Assembly (NCBI GenBank): GCA_030247885.1
Contig: JAPDRO010000002.1
Location: 1,364,001 to 1,428,000 of the forward strand
From: Taxawa tesnikishii (nom. ined.)
Taxonomy: Eukaryota; Ascomycota; Dothideomycetes; Dothideales
Reading direction: 5' to 3'
DNA length: 64,000 nt
Shown here: positions 11,644-23,374 of the stretch, piece by piece
How positions within the stretch are numbered: the stretch's first letter is position 1
Layout of the letters: each line of letters opens with the position of its first letter
Translations under genes and position numbers: made by a program
The notes under the pieces: model-generated
What the model saw: only the letters and a program-made list of their open reading frames with translations
Database searches by the model: none
Told to the model about the DNA's origin: nothing

Positions 11644-13243
11644 TGTTACCGTGCAGTGCTATCCAACGAGGCTGCTCGAGAGACTGGTGGAAAGCTGCTA
11701 GGATTGTGGGACTGAGCGCGTCGCGTTGCGTCGCGTCACGTCGCGTCGCGTCGCGTACCACGACTGTGCTACCCACTTGACGGCGGTAGGAATGACTCGA
11801 CGGGTGGTTGAGAGTACAGCGATCCAGGAAATCGATGCAGGACCGGATGCGACAAGTCCAGTTGCGGCAAGTTGGAAAGAAGAGGCTGGAAGCAGTTGAC
11901 CTGCCTTCACTGGCTGGCTTGAGCTTTATGTCTGGCTTGAGCTTGTTGAGCTTTATGTCGAGAGAGGTGCCAAGCCCGTTGCTGCATAACGATCGGAGTT
12001 TGTGCCATTGATGCACGCACAACCACATGGAGAGGAGGGAGGGAGGGAGAGAGACGGGATGATCCTATATGTACTTCTCGCACCTTCAAGCTTTTGGCTC
12101 TTCTATAAAAACCCATCAGATATCCGTATCATTTGATCGTTGAAGCACAATCGATCAAACGCAACGGCTCGGGAGCCATTCCTTGGAAATCCTCCTCGCA
12201 CCCCGCCAGTCCCCCCCTTCTTTATACCCTCAGCCTTGCCATCATCCACAACCTCCACATTATTCACGCCGCCAAAATCGATGACCCGTGCGTTCAGCGC
12301 GCAGTCAACGACAATGTTACACGCCCCTTCATTCCGCCCAAGCCGCAGCTTGAAGTATCTGGTCCTTCCTTCGGCCGTATTGGCCTTTCCTCGAACACTC
12401 CTAGTGTTTCAGAAATCCGGGTTCTGCTCACTGGGCGCCGTCCAGGCATCGAACGCTTGAATGCGGACGACTGCCTTGCATGACTCTGGCACATCCCTCA
12501 TAGGCACGCACAGGGGATGTGTCGTAAGACGCTGTGTAGGAGACGTCTTCCGCGCCCTCGACATGAACGTTTTCCCCGGTCACCGGCGCTGACGAGTTCC
12601 TGATGGTATAGGTGAGGAATTTTGCAAAAATCCTCCCTCGATGGAGAGGGCCCTTGGATTGACGGTCGACGGAGCCTGACTTCTCAGAGAGTGTGCAAAA
12701 CTTGCGAGCAGACCAAGTCGAAGGGTTTGACTCTTCTATCCTCCCACGGTACCTTGACCATTTGCGAATACGCTTTGCCAAAGCGAGTCCGCTCGATACG
12801 CGTGTGGCAGACCATAATAGAATACGGCGTAGGACCACGCATGACGGTAAGATAAGACTCATGTTCAAGCACCGCACCCAAATAGATTGTATAGTCAGTC
12901 TGTGCCACCTCTTGCAGGCCTTTTGCTATATGTATGCCAGACGCACAATACAAGATGCGCGGAACCGGAGACGAGCCGATGCCTACAGAACATCTGGGGC
13001 TCAAACGAAGAGTGCTTGGAGTGTCGTATCACATCAGTTAACTGGGGTTGCAGAGTGAAATGTTGTATGTTCAAAGCGTAAGCTCTACAGTATGATCGCT
13101 AGGGTATCGCGCGAAGAAGGTCGCGTGCCTGAAGTCAACATATGCTTAAATCCCACGCTTAAATTCTCCAAAGACAGTTCCAACTCCCGGTGACTCCAGC
13201 GCCATGCATATAAGATATGCGTCCCCAAGAGAAACCTTTCCCC
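11644..13243. other. long intergenic interval upstream of the BTB gene, one doubtful ORF
   Basis: This 1.6-kb stretch holds the pentanucleotide array and no gene I can identify. On the minus strand about 12995-12684 an open stretch reads like protein (for example AVLEHESYLTVMRGPTPYS and MVCHTRIERTRFGKAYSQMV). It lacks an ATG, and a second minus-strand ORF (12877-12428) overlaps it in another frame. On the plus strand, 12140-12460 could encode a 106-aa peptide with one hydrophobic segment. None is convincing. Confidence 0.4.
11716..11757. repeat. pentanucleotide array (CGCGT/CGTCG)n
   Basis: Imperfect 5-bp units (gcgtc) repeated about eight times, with ttg and cac variants, directly upstream of the BTB gene. 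Confidence 0.8.
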
Positions 13244-14555
13244 TCAAATTCGACCGCCAACCTCCCTGAAACGTTCGCCGGTGCTAGGGATGGGCTTTTC
13301 TGCCCTGAGAGCCCAAAGGAACCAATCCTCGAGCGGCAAAAGAACATAAAAGACCTTGTTACAAAAGAAAGCCAGGACGACCATGCAGGTGGCGACGAGT
13401 GCGTCCATGAAGTAGTGATTCGCCGTCGCAACGATAGTGACGATGATGAGTGCTGGGTAACCGATGCCCAGGAGCAGGTAGAACAGCTTCCAGAATGTGT
13501 TCTTTCTCCGCTCACCTTTCTCGAGCTGCTTGCGGAAGATGCCGGAATGGTAGATCAAGGTGCAGCCAATACAGAAAGCGTAGCCAAAGTGCATACTTGG
13601 CATGGCCGCTAGGCTGTTGACGTATTCACCACTCATCCAAACGGATTCCGCATCGTCATGACGGACAGTGTCAAAGAACCCGTACTCCTTCGGAAGAAGA
13701 CGTGGAGGCATGCATGGGTAGATTGTGAAGACGGTGAAGGCCAGGAAATTGGTTAGAGTCATGGTGCGCCGAACCGTGGCAAAGGTAGGGTGCGAAGGCG
13801 CAATGCCATAGTACCAGGCGATAAATCCGACGGTTCCAGGAATGTGAATCAAGGCATACACCCGGTTCAGCACGGAAAGAGCATCCTGGTGTCCGTTCAT
13901 GAACCACTGTTGCACATCGTGCTCACGAATCGGGAAGAGGAAGCTCAACCAGCCAGACTCCTCCGCCTCTAGGATTGCGATACCGTGTGCTTCTGATACC
14001 GGCCAAATACCTCTGGCAGCAAAAATCTTTTGAGACAGGACACGCGTCATCCGGTAGAAGAGGTAGTTGATGATCCAGTAGAACATCTCCACCAGGAATG
14101 GGAATTTCTGCAAGACCCTACTGTGGAGGTTGTTCTTGAAACGATATGTATTGGGAGTCCGTACAGTAAAGCCCAAGATCTTGCGTTCCTTTGGCAAGTG
14201 CTTCGTCGCAGCAGTGTAATCTTGTGCATCATCTTCGTTTTCAGGGTCATGTGCCAAAAGTTCGTCCGAGGAGCGTGCATAGTCCGCGTCGAGTGACGAC
14301 CGGTATGGTCCCGGTCGTCCGCCAAAGATAGGGTAGCCTCGTTTGCGTGTTAACCACATGGCTCCGAAGAGCACTGTAAATACAATCTGTAGCCACACAC
14401 GTTAGCACTAGATGCGCATGTTTCGAAGCATTTACGCGACGTACTATGGGCTCAACCCATTCCGGTAGCTTCAACGTAGTGCTATTCCAGTTTGGAGGCT
14501 CTGCTGGATTCGTGCTGTTGGCCCCGCCAGTTCCGTTTGTTCCGTATGAATCCAT
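13244..14555 (-). CDS. PAP2-superfamily integral membrane protein (inositolphosphotransferase-like)
   Basis: Two exons, 14555-14445 and 14386-13244, 417 aa. The N-terminus is short and rich in Asn/Gly/Ser with NxT/NxS sites; about seven hydrophobic segments follow. PAP2-type catalytic motifs: YPCMPPRLLP, then AAMPSMHFGYAFCIG (SxH-type motif), then ATANHYFMDALVA (HxxxD motif). From family knowledge this arrangement is the PAP2_3 type, which includes Aur1/Ipt-like inositol phosphorylceramide enzymes, but the substrate cannot be told from sequence. The intron has donor GTACGT, branch GCTAAC and acceptor ACAG. Start ATG 14555 chosen; the longer reading starts at a weaker upstream site (14588). 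No frame problem. Confidence 0.85.
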
Positions 14556-16597
14556 GTTTGCTAAAGGGGAAGATGGTCGCGTGACCACCGGAGTGTCCTT
14601 GCAGTGAAGAACACGGTTGTAGTTGAAATGTGGAGGTGTAGAACGTTTCTAACTAAATGACGAGAGTGATATAGGCTAGTTCCGGGCGACCGAAAGTCAA
14701 TATACAGTGGTCGTGTGACCAGGTGAAGCAGAAGGATCAGCGCAGCCAGAGGCTCGCTGGTGCAGTGCTGAGAAGAGAGAGACTCAGGCACAAGAAGATG
14801 GTGTCGCCGGGGAAAAGAAGCGGTTATGGAGGAGGAGAAGAACGAAGAAGGCTGTAGGAAGAGAAAACAGGAAACCCTACGAAATCAACATAGGAGGCAA
14901 GCGAGTACGACATGACAAAGATGACGAGGCTAAAGGCACTAAGCTTTTTGCAGGGATTAGCCCAGCGAACAGGGCAGGTACCGGAACACGCGGCTGCTGC
15001 AAGCCCTGCAGACGCCGCTGCGTAAGCCATTGCGTGTCCAATGTATCCCGTATAGACAAAAAGACGACTGTTGCGAGAGTAATGAAGGGGTTGACTATAA
15101 TATGTCCAGCAGTTGTGCCATGTTCACAGCTTGTGACGATTGCGGAGACGTTCCACGAATTTGTCTTCTCCTCCTCTCGCTTTGTCCCGCGAGATTAGCC
15201 CTCAGCGATTAAGGGTTATTTGTGGATTTCGATGCTTGGCGAGTCGATCTTAACGGCTATTGCGGAGCGCCTTGCACCGAATGAGCCCCTCGATGGTCTG
15301 TTCCGTTCCGAGCGTGGGTGTGAGCGTTAGGGGCAACGAGCCAAGAGACACTGCCTCCACCAGCGCACTTATCCTTCGGTGGTGAGCTCAGCCTACCTAC
15401 CTTCCTGAGTAAAATATAGGTAAGGTGAGATGCTGTGGCCGACGTGCATCGACCCTTTGCCTCGCAAGTTCTCGGATGCTGGTTTGGCGTTGCTGCTAAC
15501 GTTGCTGCCAAACGTCATGCCACCAGAACAGAGCCTCAGCTGGTCACGCGAGCAGCCCAAATCACCATGCTCTACGGCTGTTTACGGTTTGGCCCCAACA
15601 ACATTTCTTGACTATCTTGGTGATCTTCAATGCTGATCAAAGTGGCTCTGCTGAACTACGGATCTGTAGGGAAGCTCCGGCAGCCTCGCAGAAGATGTCG
15701 CTTGGGTTCAAAGAGGAACGTCTCTATAAGATGTAGTTGTCATTGGCACTGGGCAAAAGGGAGAAGGTCATCTCAGCCGGTCACTTGGAGCGGTGGTACA
15801 CTCTTCGCTTGGCAACACATGTCATGGTGAGCTTGAACCATGGGCAAGCAAGGCAATGAGCCGTATACAACGTACCAAACAACTACGATACATATGCAAC
15901 TATTTGTGTGACAAATTGGGGCAACAAAAAAGCGGACCGGTGTGGTTGGATACATTGTGTCAACTCTCGTGCGGAAAATATCCCGGGACGCTGTGAGTAT
16001 GCCTGCCCGTGGAATCGAAGGAATGGCATGCTTGCCTTAGGCCAGTGCAAGGTTCTGAATGATCGATTCGTCTAAACTTGCTGAATGCTGTCGCGATGCA
16101 GCAGCATTACTACAGAACCGCCAAGAGATGGAAGCGCTCGTATCCTGACACCCCTGTAGCTGCTGCTGCTAAGAGCTGGGGACAAGCATGATAGACTTCA
16201 GATTTGGATGTGTTGTGCGCAAATAAAGCGGGGTTGCTATCATTGTGCGATAGTAGTCAAGAAGTGGGTTGAACTTACCTTTCACAACACAGGCAGATGT
16301 ACCTGGTCGACCGTCCCAGAGAACAAACTGCCCTTCTGAAAGACTGACCCTCGGGCAACTGTCTCCTCGTATGATGAGGCTGCTGAAAAGAGGCATTCCC
16401 GCAAGCAGCCGATAATTAAGCTGACTGCCACTTGAGTGCTCAAGTTGCTGCACATGAATCACGAAACAGATGCACGAATCCTTTCGCTGGTTTTACCCAG
16501 ATCAAGTTCAGGCCGTATCGTCTCAGCACGGCATGAGAACTCCAAGGAGAAGCTCACACCGGCACCGGCTCATGCATTCAAAGTAAGCTAGCACCTG
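14556..16597. other. 2-kb intergenic interval upstream of the PAP2 gene
   Basis: No gene recognised. A 68-aa minus-strand ORF with an ATG (15030-14824) has one hydrophobic stretch (AFSLVIFVMSYSLASYVDF) but no other support. The rest has no long or protein-like ORF on either strand. Confidence 0.5.
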
Positions 16598-17514
16598 CTA
16601 ATCTTTGTTGAAGGCGTTAGTGTAGAGCGCTTCGGTGTCGATGCCCTTAGTCTTGATCAGCTCTTGTGACTCCAGCCAGTCGACCCAACCCTTCCACTTT
16701 GCACCCTCCATGGAACCCAGGGAAGATCCGTCGCTGTAGTAGTCGTTGATAGACTGTTGGCTCTGCTCGAGGAAGCCGAACGATTTCTGACAGTGCTGCT
16801 CCAGAATCTTTGCTGATTCTGATACATTCTTGATCGCGTACTCGTATCCCTGTCTCGTAGCGTCGATGAATTTCTGCAGCGCTTCGGACGGGAGTGCTTT
16901 CTCGGTCGCAGCGTTCCTGGCGATGACTGGCGAGTATCCGTACGGAACACCGTAGTTCTCCGTCTTGAAGACATGCAACGTGATGCCGTCTCTCGCCGCT
17001 TCTGTACCCTCCCAAGGCATGAAGACCCACGTCGCGTCGACAGTCCCCTGCTTCATCTCCTCAAATAGCGACAGCTTGCCCACCGAATTCTTGATCTGCA
17101 TCTTCTTCCCGTCTCCACCAGCATTCGTTACCATGGTCTTCACAATGTCGTCCTCGTATCGAGCATTGTAGCTGCCATATACACCATTCTCCAGAGCAGC
17201 AATATTGGCAAACTCGGGCTTGGTGGAGACGATGGCGCTGGCGTCTTTTGCAGAATCGCGTAAATGGCCTGCAGTTGCATGCGGCCGGACTCGTGGTATG
17301 CTATGCAAGACTCGGATGGACAGATTGCTAGGTCCACTTCTCCGTTCTCAAGCCGCTTTGCGGGAGTCGTGGTGTAACCGGCATCTGGTGGGAGCAGCTG
17401 TACCTCAAGGCCTTGGTCAGAGTAGAAGTTCTTCGCGAGAGCAACAAACAGGCCCGTATGGATAGTATTTGGTGTCCAGTCGAGAGCGACTTTGATCGTG
17501 GTACGTCCGGGCAT
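16598..17514 (-). CDS. NMT1/THI5-like substrate-binding-fold protein
   Basis: Single exon, about 305 aa. The start [20 protein letters not shown] and [13 protein letters not shown], then [16 protein letters not shown] and [12 protein letters not shown], match the NMT1/THI5-like (periplasmic binding protein type II) fold. In fungi this family includes the thiamine-pyrimidine synthase Thi5, but the CCCFC-type cysteine cluster of true Thi5 is absent here; only isolated cysteines occur. The protein may instead resemble bacterial pyrimidine- or alkylsulfonate-binding proteins. The frame changes between AIYAILQK and [14 protein letters not shown] at 17244-17249 (+ strand tctttt); one missing base joins them. 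The C-terminus ends [10 protein letters not shown]. No signal peptide, so probably cytosolic. Confidence 0.8.
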
Positions 17515-18207
17515 CGTGGCTGCGTTTGTATTGCTGGAGGTCGGTCTTGCAAAAGATGTCGGAGGACTGATCTGGGAAATTGTTGGAGATGTGTAATGAC
17601 GTGTAATTTACGCTCCCGGAGGTTCGGCACAAACTGGCTAAACCCGTTGCACCGCAGCAACGACGTTCTAAAAGACCAAGAGGGAGCCTAGCAAATCACA
17701 GAACTGTCCCTTGCAATCATCAATACTCCAGGTGAATTTGAAGCATACACTTTGGCATGTTGTATCGAACTCATGTGGAGTGCTGTCAGTCTGTAATATA
17801 TGATTAGTCATACGGCGGTATCATTATAAGTGGGCTTTGCATAACATCAATTGCTGTCCGTGTTGCCTTCTCCACTCGATATTCATTTCTCTTTAAATTG
17901 GAAACCCAGCTGATCGCCTTTTTCATCGGTCCCTTGATATGCTATCTTGCTTAACCAGGAGCCAGGACGCGAATTTTTCGCGCAATGATGACTTGTGAAG
18001 CGGCGGGCCTCCTGCGAACAATCGGGAATTGAGCCATGTGATGTGACATTCTGACCGCATGCATGTGGACAACCCCGTGAGTCGGTAACGTTACGGTGAT
18101 ACCCCTGTAACTAGCACACGGAGCACCGTGGACAGCAAGAATTGATCGTAGACTCATTGACTCATTTATGCTTGCTAACGCCAACTCGCTACAGCAAGAA
18201 GCAGAGT
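17515..18207. other. intergenic, upstream region of the NMT1/THI5-like gene
   Basis: AT-richer than the flanking genes. No protein-like ORF and no recognisable riboswitch (I looked for a TPP element and saw none). Confidence 0.45.
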
Positions 18208-19817
18208 CTACCCAGACAATCTAGCTTCTTCCATAGCGGCCTGCCATTTGTCAATCCTTCTACGTCGATCTGGCCTACCATCAACAAGGCTTGCACTGTC
18301 ACACAAATCAACCGATGTTGCATCCCACTCATCAAGGAATACATCTTCTGGGCTCTTGTTCGCCGCTTCTGATCCGTGCTGAGAGGGCACGGCCTGTAGC
18401 CACTCGTTGATCCAAGGGTCGATCCCTCCAAGAGACTTGCGTGCCTCTCTCTCAGCCTGACAGCTATAGCGGGCAATGGAGCCCTCCCGCCGTCCACCTG
18501 CTGTTCATCTTCATCGAGGAAGAGCGACTCCTGGTTCGGGTCTTTGAGATCCACTCCTTGATCGAAAGCCATGATCTTGGCGCCTTTTACGTCTATTTCT
18601 GCTTCGACGATGTCCCTTGTCAGTTGTTGGAATCGCTGGAAATGCCGCAGGTCGAACTGCAACCCGTCTTCAGGGGCAGTCCGCCGCTTCGGATCAGGTC
18701 CCATTCAGCCATCTTTACTTGAGCTCTGCGATCCAAGGCAAGGTAAGCCGCTTCTAGCTTCTCTCTTGCCTCGCGATAGTACTCTCTGATTGTCCGCTGT
18801 CCAAGCCCGCCCTGCGACTGTTCAAACTTGGTCTGGTTTTCTCTCCCATTGTTGGACAGTCTGATTGTACCGGCGTGTAGTGCAGCGGGATCTCCAAGTC
18901 GCCCAGGGGAGCATCTTGGAAGAAGTCCCTTTCGAAGTCGAGTTCTGAGGTCAAGATCACTAACTGCTCTGACTGAGCCTGCAACAAGTTACAGCCAACC
19001 AGAATCTGGTCAAAGATAGCATTCGCTTCTTCCTGGACCTTAAAGAAGCGCTGGTAACGTGCACCTATTTGCTTCTCTAGATGTTGACGATCCATTTCGC
19101 CCTTTTGCTGCATTTCATCTAACCTTTGAAGGGTTGCACGGAGCGAGTCGGCTTGCTTGGTATTCTCAGAATTGCCGCGCCATACAACGTCGTTCAGCTG
19201 AGCCCGCGTCTCCCAGTGGTGGGAGCTGACTTTGCTCAAGTACCCTGCAATGACGCGGTGTTTGTCGTGGAATACTCGTTCTTCCTGCGCAATCTCTCGC
19301 GTAAGCCTGACAGCCTCCTGAATCTTCGTCGAGAGCTCCTGATCCAGCATGATTGCCGCGCATTCCTTCATACCATCGTTAACGACTACCATCTGTGGCG
19401 CAAAGCTTGTGTAATCGGTTTCCTCCTCGGTATCGAAGACGAATGGGCAGCTGGGCACCGAGACTTCCTTCGCTGGGTCCACTTCCGGAATCTGGGTAGA
19501 GTTTTCCGTATACGTCGAAAAAACTCGTCAGGCTGGAACATCTTAGCCGCTTCAGTCTGAGTGGATTGATCGACACAGACCGAAGGCCCGTCGATGGACT
19601 CAGCCTCCGCTAAGCGGATTTGAGTATTGTCCTGGCCGGGTCGTCCCTCTGGAAAGGCATCATCGGGAGAATCTTCGGCGGCAGAAGACGACTTGCCGCC
19701 TCTTCTGGTAATCTTGGAGATTGGAAACAATCTCGAGCCAATCGAAGGTCTCGGTTTCCTCGCGTTGGCGGTGTAAGCGGACTGGAGATGTCTGATGCTC
19801 CAGGCAAAAGGCCTCAT
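18208..19817 (-). CDS. uncharacterised coiled-coil protein with four frame breaks
   Basis: Read as one intron-less gene of about 537 aa from ATG 19817 (MRPFAWSIRHLQ) to a stop at 18208. Order: basic leader, acidic linker with VCVDQSTQTEAAKMFQPDEF, then a long alpha-helical region about residues 150-270 (EAVRLTREIAQEERVFHDKH, ATLQRLDEMQQKGEMDRQHL), a short linker, REYYREAREKLEAAYLALDR, GLQFDLRHFQRFQQLTRDIV, and a C-terminus ending DKWQAAMEEARLSG. The frame changes near 19518-19523 (aaaaaa), 18867-18875, 18673-18676 (gggg) and 18486-18488 (ccc). Each needs one extra base, and four added bases make the total a multiple of three. Family unknown; the helices suggest a scaffold or vesicle-associated role, which is only a guess. 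Confidence 0.6.
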
Positions 19818-20359
19818 CTCGTGGTTGTTTGGCAGGTCGTTTCGTGGAAAGAGATTCTGATCTCTGAAACTTGATGATACTCGTAGAGACCGGCTCGTAA
19901 GTAGCACAGATATTGTCTGTTTCTATATGAGAGAAGCGGAAGGGAGAGCGCCTTTATGATGAGATTGCAGCAAAGTCTAGGAGAAAGAAGTTTGTGCAGG
20001 AGTGGCGAGATATGCCAGCTTTTTCTCTTTGTTTCACATTCTCCAGGCGTCCGATGTCTTGCCTTGTGTGTTTCGAATTCCAAGCCGGGTTCTCTTTGTT
20101 GGATGAGACACGAGATAACGCCATTTACATACTAATTTCTGGTGCCGTCGCCTTTCGTCGAACCTTTGGTAACGTGAATGCATCTTTGTACCTGCCAGGA
20201 CAAAGTTGTCATTGTTAGAGGACTGTAACAGCGGATATATATCAATCAGTATTGTCTCAACATTGCACCCTCCAAAGCAGTAACATCATCCAACATTCGA
20301 GACGTTGATCGTCTAACGTGACGCAGGCTCCATTGCAACCCAGCGATACATTCGAAACC
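19818..20359. promoter_or_regulatory. divergent promoter, coiled-coil gene / DUF6590-like gene
   Basis: A 540-bp space between divergent start codons. No coding exon seen. Confidence 0.45.
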
Positions 20360-21604
20360 ATGGGGAGGACAACCACCACCACCACCGCGAACATGCAACA
20401 GAAGCCGGTGCAGAATTCGCAAGAGAGCTTAGTGAGCTCCGCATCTATCTCGGAGAAACAGGACGGCTACATGCAGATCAACATTTCCAAGAAGCGGCAG
20501 TCTTTGGCAAGACATCCTTGGGGCGGCTCACAACTAAGTCAATACTACCAAAATGTGCGCAACCCTGGGTCTGTAGCCTCGTCGCAGGCGTCCTCTCAGG
20601 CTTCCTCCCAGATTCTTTCTTCGAATGCCTCGACAGCGACACCACAGCGATTCGGAGGCGGTTCGCAGCTTATCGCACCGACAGTTCATGGCTCCGCAAT
20701 GTCTGCTGACTACAGAGGCAGCTGCCTAGGTTCGCACGTTGGCCCCTTCAAGAACCAGGTATGCACACTTTCTGGCTTGAGGAAAACTGACTTCAAACCA
20801 GGCATGATCATCACCCTTCCCTATCACGTAGCCAACCTCAATTCGCATTGCAGGTGGGACGATCCTTGCTTGTCGCGCTCAAAGTGTGGCCCGGTCTACT
20901 CCAAGCGGCGTCCCATGATCGTACTTTTCCAATACAATAGCGAGATGTTCTGCCTTCCGATGTTCACGAACGGTGGAAGGGGGCTCTACGCGAAGAACCC
21001 AGCCGATAGACGTGAATATGTCTGCCTGCGAGACGAGGATGATACCAACTTCGAGAACGCTGGTGAATATGAGGAGCTGGTTGCTTTCCGGGACAACGAT
21101 CACAGCCATGGCGTCACTTCAACCGTTCATCTCGCGGGTGGCGTTAAGGTAAGATATCAGGAAGACACGCGCCTGGTTGGGCGGCTCACGGCCGAGAGCA
21201 CGCGTTGGCTGATACGGCTGTGGAAGATGTTCTTAGATGAGATTATGCTTGAAGCTGATGAAATCCTAAAAGACGTCGAGCAAATACAAAGAGACATAAC
21301 GAAACTGCGATTGGGAAAGAACGTGGAGCCACAGAAGACGGAGGACGTTGAACGAACACCTACCGCTGCGCGATTTCAAGGAACCTCTCAAGCACAATCT
21401 CAGGTGGCAGATCCAGCTCCAGCTCCGACTCATACGCACACGCAGACCCAGCAGCAATTGAAGACGCCAGGAAAGACTTACGCTCAGATGGCTGCCGAAT
21501 TCGAGGCAGCAAAGGCTAGGGCAAAAGCAGCCGCCGCAGCATCACTGGCGGCAAAGCGCAATTCTATGGTCGCCCTACCACGAGTTGCTCCTGCTAAGGT
21601 ATGA
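20360..21604 (+). CDS. hypothetical protein with a DUF6590-like domain
   Basis: Single exon, 414 aa, from ATG 20360 in a good context (accATGG); the reading frame extends upstream only to a GTG. N-terminal third: low complexity with a Thr run, Gln/Ser repeats (SSQASSQASSQ). Middle about 150-270: FKPGMIITLPYHVANLN, RRPMIVLFQYNSEMFCLPMF and NGGRGLYAKN, a beta-rich pattern resembling the fungal DUF6590 domain, seen in proteins of unknown role. C-terminal part: an amphipathic helix (FLDEIMLEADEILKDVEQIQ), a THTHTQTQQQ stretch, and an Ala/Lys-rich helix (AAEFEAAKARAKAAAAASLA). Probably nuclear or cytosolic; no membrane segment. Confidence 0.65.
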   Translation: MGRTTTTTTANMQQKPVQNSQESLVSSASISEKQDGYMQINISKKRQSLARHPWGGSQLSQYYQNVRNPGSVASSQASSQASSQILSSNASTATPQRFGGGSQLIAPTVHGSAMSADYRGSCLGSHVGPFKNQVCTLSGLRKTDFKPGMIITLPYHVANLNSHCRWDDPCLSRSKCGPVYSKRRPMIVLFQYNSEMFCLPMFTNGGRGLYAKNPADRREYVCLRDEDDTNFENAGEYEELVAFRDNDHSHGVTSTVHLAGGVKVRYQEDTRLVGRLTAESTRWLIRLWKMFLDEIMLEADEILKDVEQIQRDITKLRLGKNVEPQKTEDVERTPTAARFQGTSQAQSQVADPAPAPTHTHTQTQQQLKTPGKTYAQMAAEFEAAKARAKAAAAASLAAKRNSMVALPRVAPAKV

Positions 21605-23374
21605 GAGGAACAGAGACTACCGGGACCGGTAGTCAAAAAATGTTAACAAACAAGACTCCATGTTGTGTCTGGCACAGGCGCCAATACTGACGGGACAACA
21701 AGATAGATACAATGATTCATGGAGCGTAGAGCAAACGTAAGCAGATTGGAGATCATTATCTTGTTTGATATGTTGGCGTTTTGCCGACCCAGGCAGCGGA
21801 GTCGACCACATGGCGCTTGACTCCAGTTAGCAAGCTGTGCTGATCTCGACCGGCTGTTGAAATGCTCGCGGTCTCTGGCCGCATGACTTTGCTCGGTTTG
21901 CTCCAACGACAGCAGCCAATCGTTTCCGCTTACCTGCCATGAGACCACCGGCAGCACCACGGCAATATCCGGCAGAATTCTCACCGCTTGGTCCAAGCGT
22001 TTCCGCGCCATCTATATGAGCACGCCTTTCCTCGCGCTCCTCCAGAACCTGATCAGCTCTCTGTACGTCTCCCTCCCCCCTTACACTTTGCCATTTGCTA
22101 ACGATGGTTCAGTTGCCTTTTGGCTTAGATCAAGTGTAGTATCTGTTCTTTTCAGTTTAATCTCTGAAACGTCACTACGGTGACATTCAATGATTATACT
22201 TATTTTTGGAAACGGGTTGGAGAGCTCTGGGCTTGCCCATCTCTCCGGCCACAGTGTCGCTCGTATTGCACTACCTCGAGCTGACGCGAACCATCTTTTT
22301 TTTCATCAGTTTCTCCTGTCCTTGCTGACTGGATGCTGGAGAAGAAATTTCCTGTCTCTGAATTAGACGAGTGTCTTCGTGAGAGCATCCCGCTGTAGAG
22401 CGTCTCGAAGCATAGTTTAATAGAAGTGATAAGACTAGCCTTCGTTAGCAGCAGAAACAGAAATGATATTGTCATACCCAAGCCTCAGTTCCATCAATAC
22501 TATGCTTAATCTTGATTCTCCTGTGAGATCCTTCCTGAAAAACAGCCATCGAACGTGCGATTACTACCGTACATACTCATACTGCGCTAAATCTGCAGAG
22601 TGTTGCCTATGTTTAAAAAGGCAACCAGTAAGAGGAGCGCCTGCCCTGTGCGCGCCACGATGCCTGAATTGCCTGCGTTATGGTTCGCATTGGAGCGTTC
22701 AACTCTATAGTCAGACCAGAACTCTTCATATAACACTCCCAGCTCACAGAGATGGCAAGGCATCCTTCTTTGTCATCTACTAGATCATACTGGCACGTCT
22801 CATCGGCGGAGAATATCTTCATCCATCGTGACATCTGCGTCATGGACCTCAACACCATTTTCCAAATCATCGGCGCAGTCTTCGCCGTAATTGCAACCCT
22901 TGCCATAGTACCTCTTGTATACAGATTTGTGAAGAGAGTATTGAGACGTTGTTCCCAATCGAACTCAGGTAAACCTTCCCTTGTCCAACGGGCCAAAGGT
23001 CACGTGACTGACTGAGTTTCCTCGGGGAGCAGTCCCGCTCTTACCGCTGACGAACGTGGCGCTTTGCGTTCAGCCTACCGAACGCGGCTGGTCGTTCCAC
23101 TTCCGCCGAGAATCTCACGACGGAAGTTCAGCGTCACTGCTTGAACCAACACGACCGACAGAACGCTGAGATCAGGCCGGGTCGTAAAGAAACGAGACAT
23201 GAACGGGCGGACAACTATCGAAAGCTGCAGGAAAGGAGACACGGGTTGTCGGGGTGGCAGCGAGGGAGATTTGTAAAACGCTGAGGAGCCAATGAGCGAA
23301 GGACATTATCCACACCTTCAGCCTGCTTCCCTTGCGGTCAGAGAAAACGGCACCCACTGGTGCGCGCCTGTACA
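21605..23374. other. 1.8-kb interval between convergent genes
   Basis: No recognised gene apart from the small candidate ORF listed next. AT-richer than average. Confidence 0.45.
22752..23015 (+). CDS. small candidate single-pass membrane protein
   Basis: An 87-aa ORF from ATG to TGA with one strong hydrophobic helix (TIFQIIGAVFAVIATLAIVP) followed by Arg/Lys residues (YRFVKRVLRR), the order expected for a tail facing the cytosol. An internal ATG (22842, MDLNTIFQ) would give about 57 aa and place the helix at the N-terminus. No homolog recalled. It lies alone in a 1.8-kb gap and could be chance. Confidence 0.25.
   Translation: MARHPSLSSTRSYWHVSSAENIFIHRDICVMDLNTIFQIIGAVFAVIATLAIVPLVYRFVKRVLRRCSQSNSGKPSLVQRAKGHVTD

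Noticed and set aside
14824-15030. 68-codon minus-strand ORF with a hydrophobic stretch
   Set aside because: Short, no Kozak support or homology recalled; one hydrophobic stretch is weak evidence.
18208-19817. Programmed ribosomal frameshifting as the cause of multiple frame changes
   Set aside because: Four shifts in one gene, all in the same direction, with no slippery-site pattern, and the same sign in unrelated genes, fit missing bases better.
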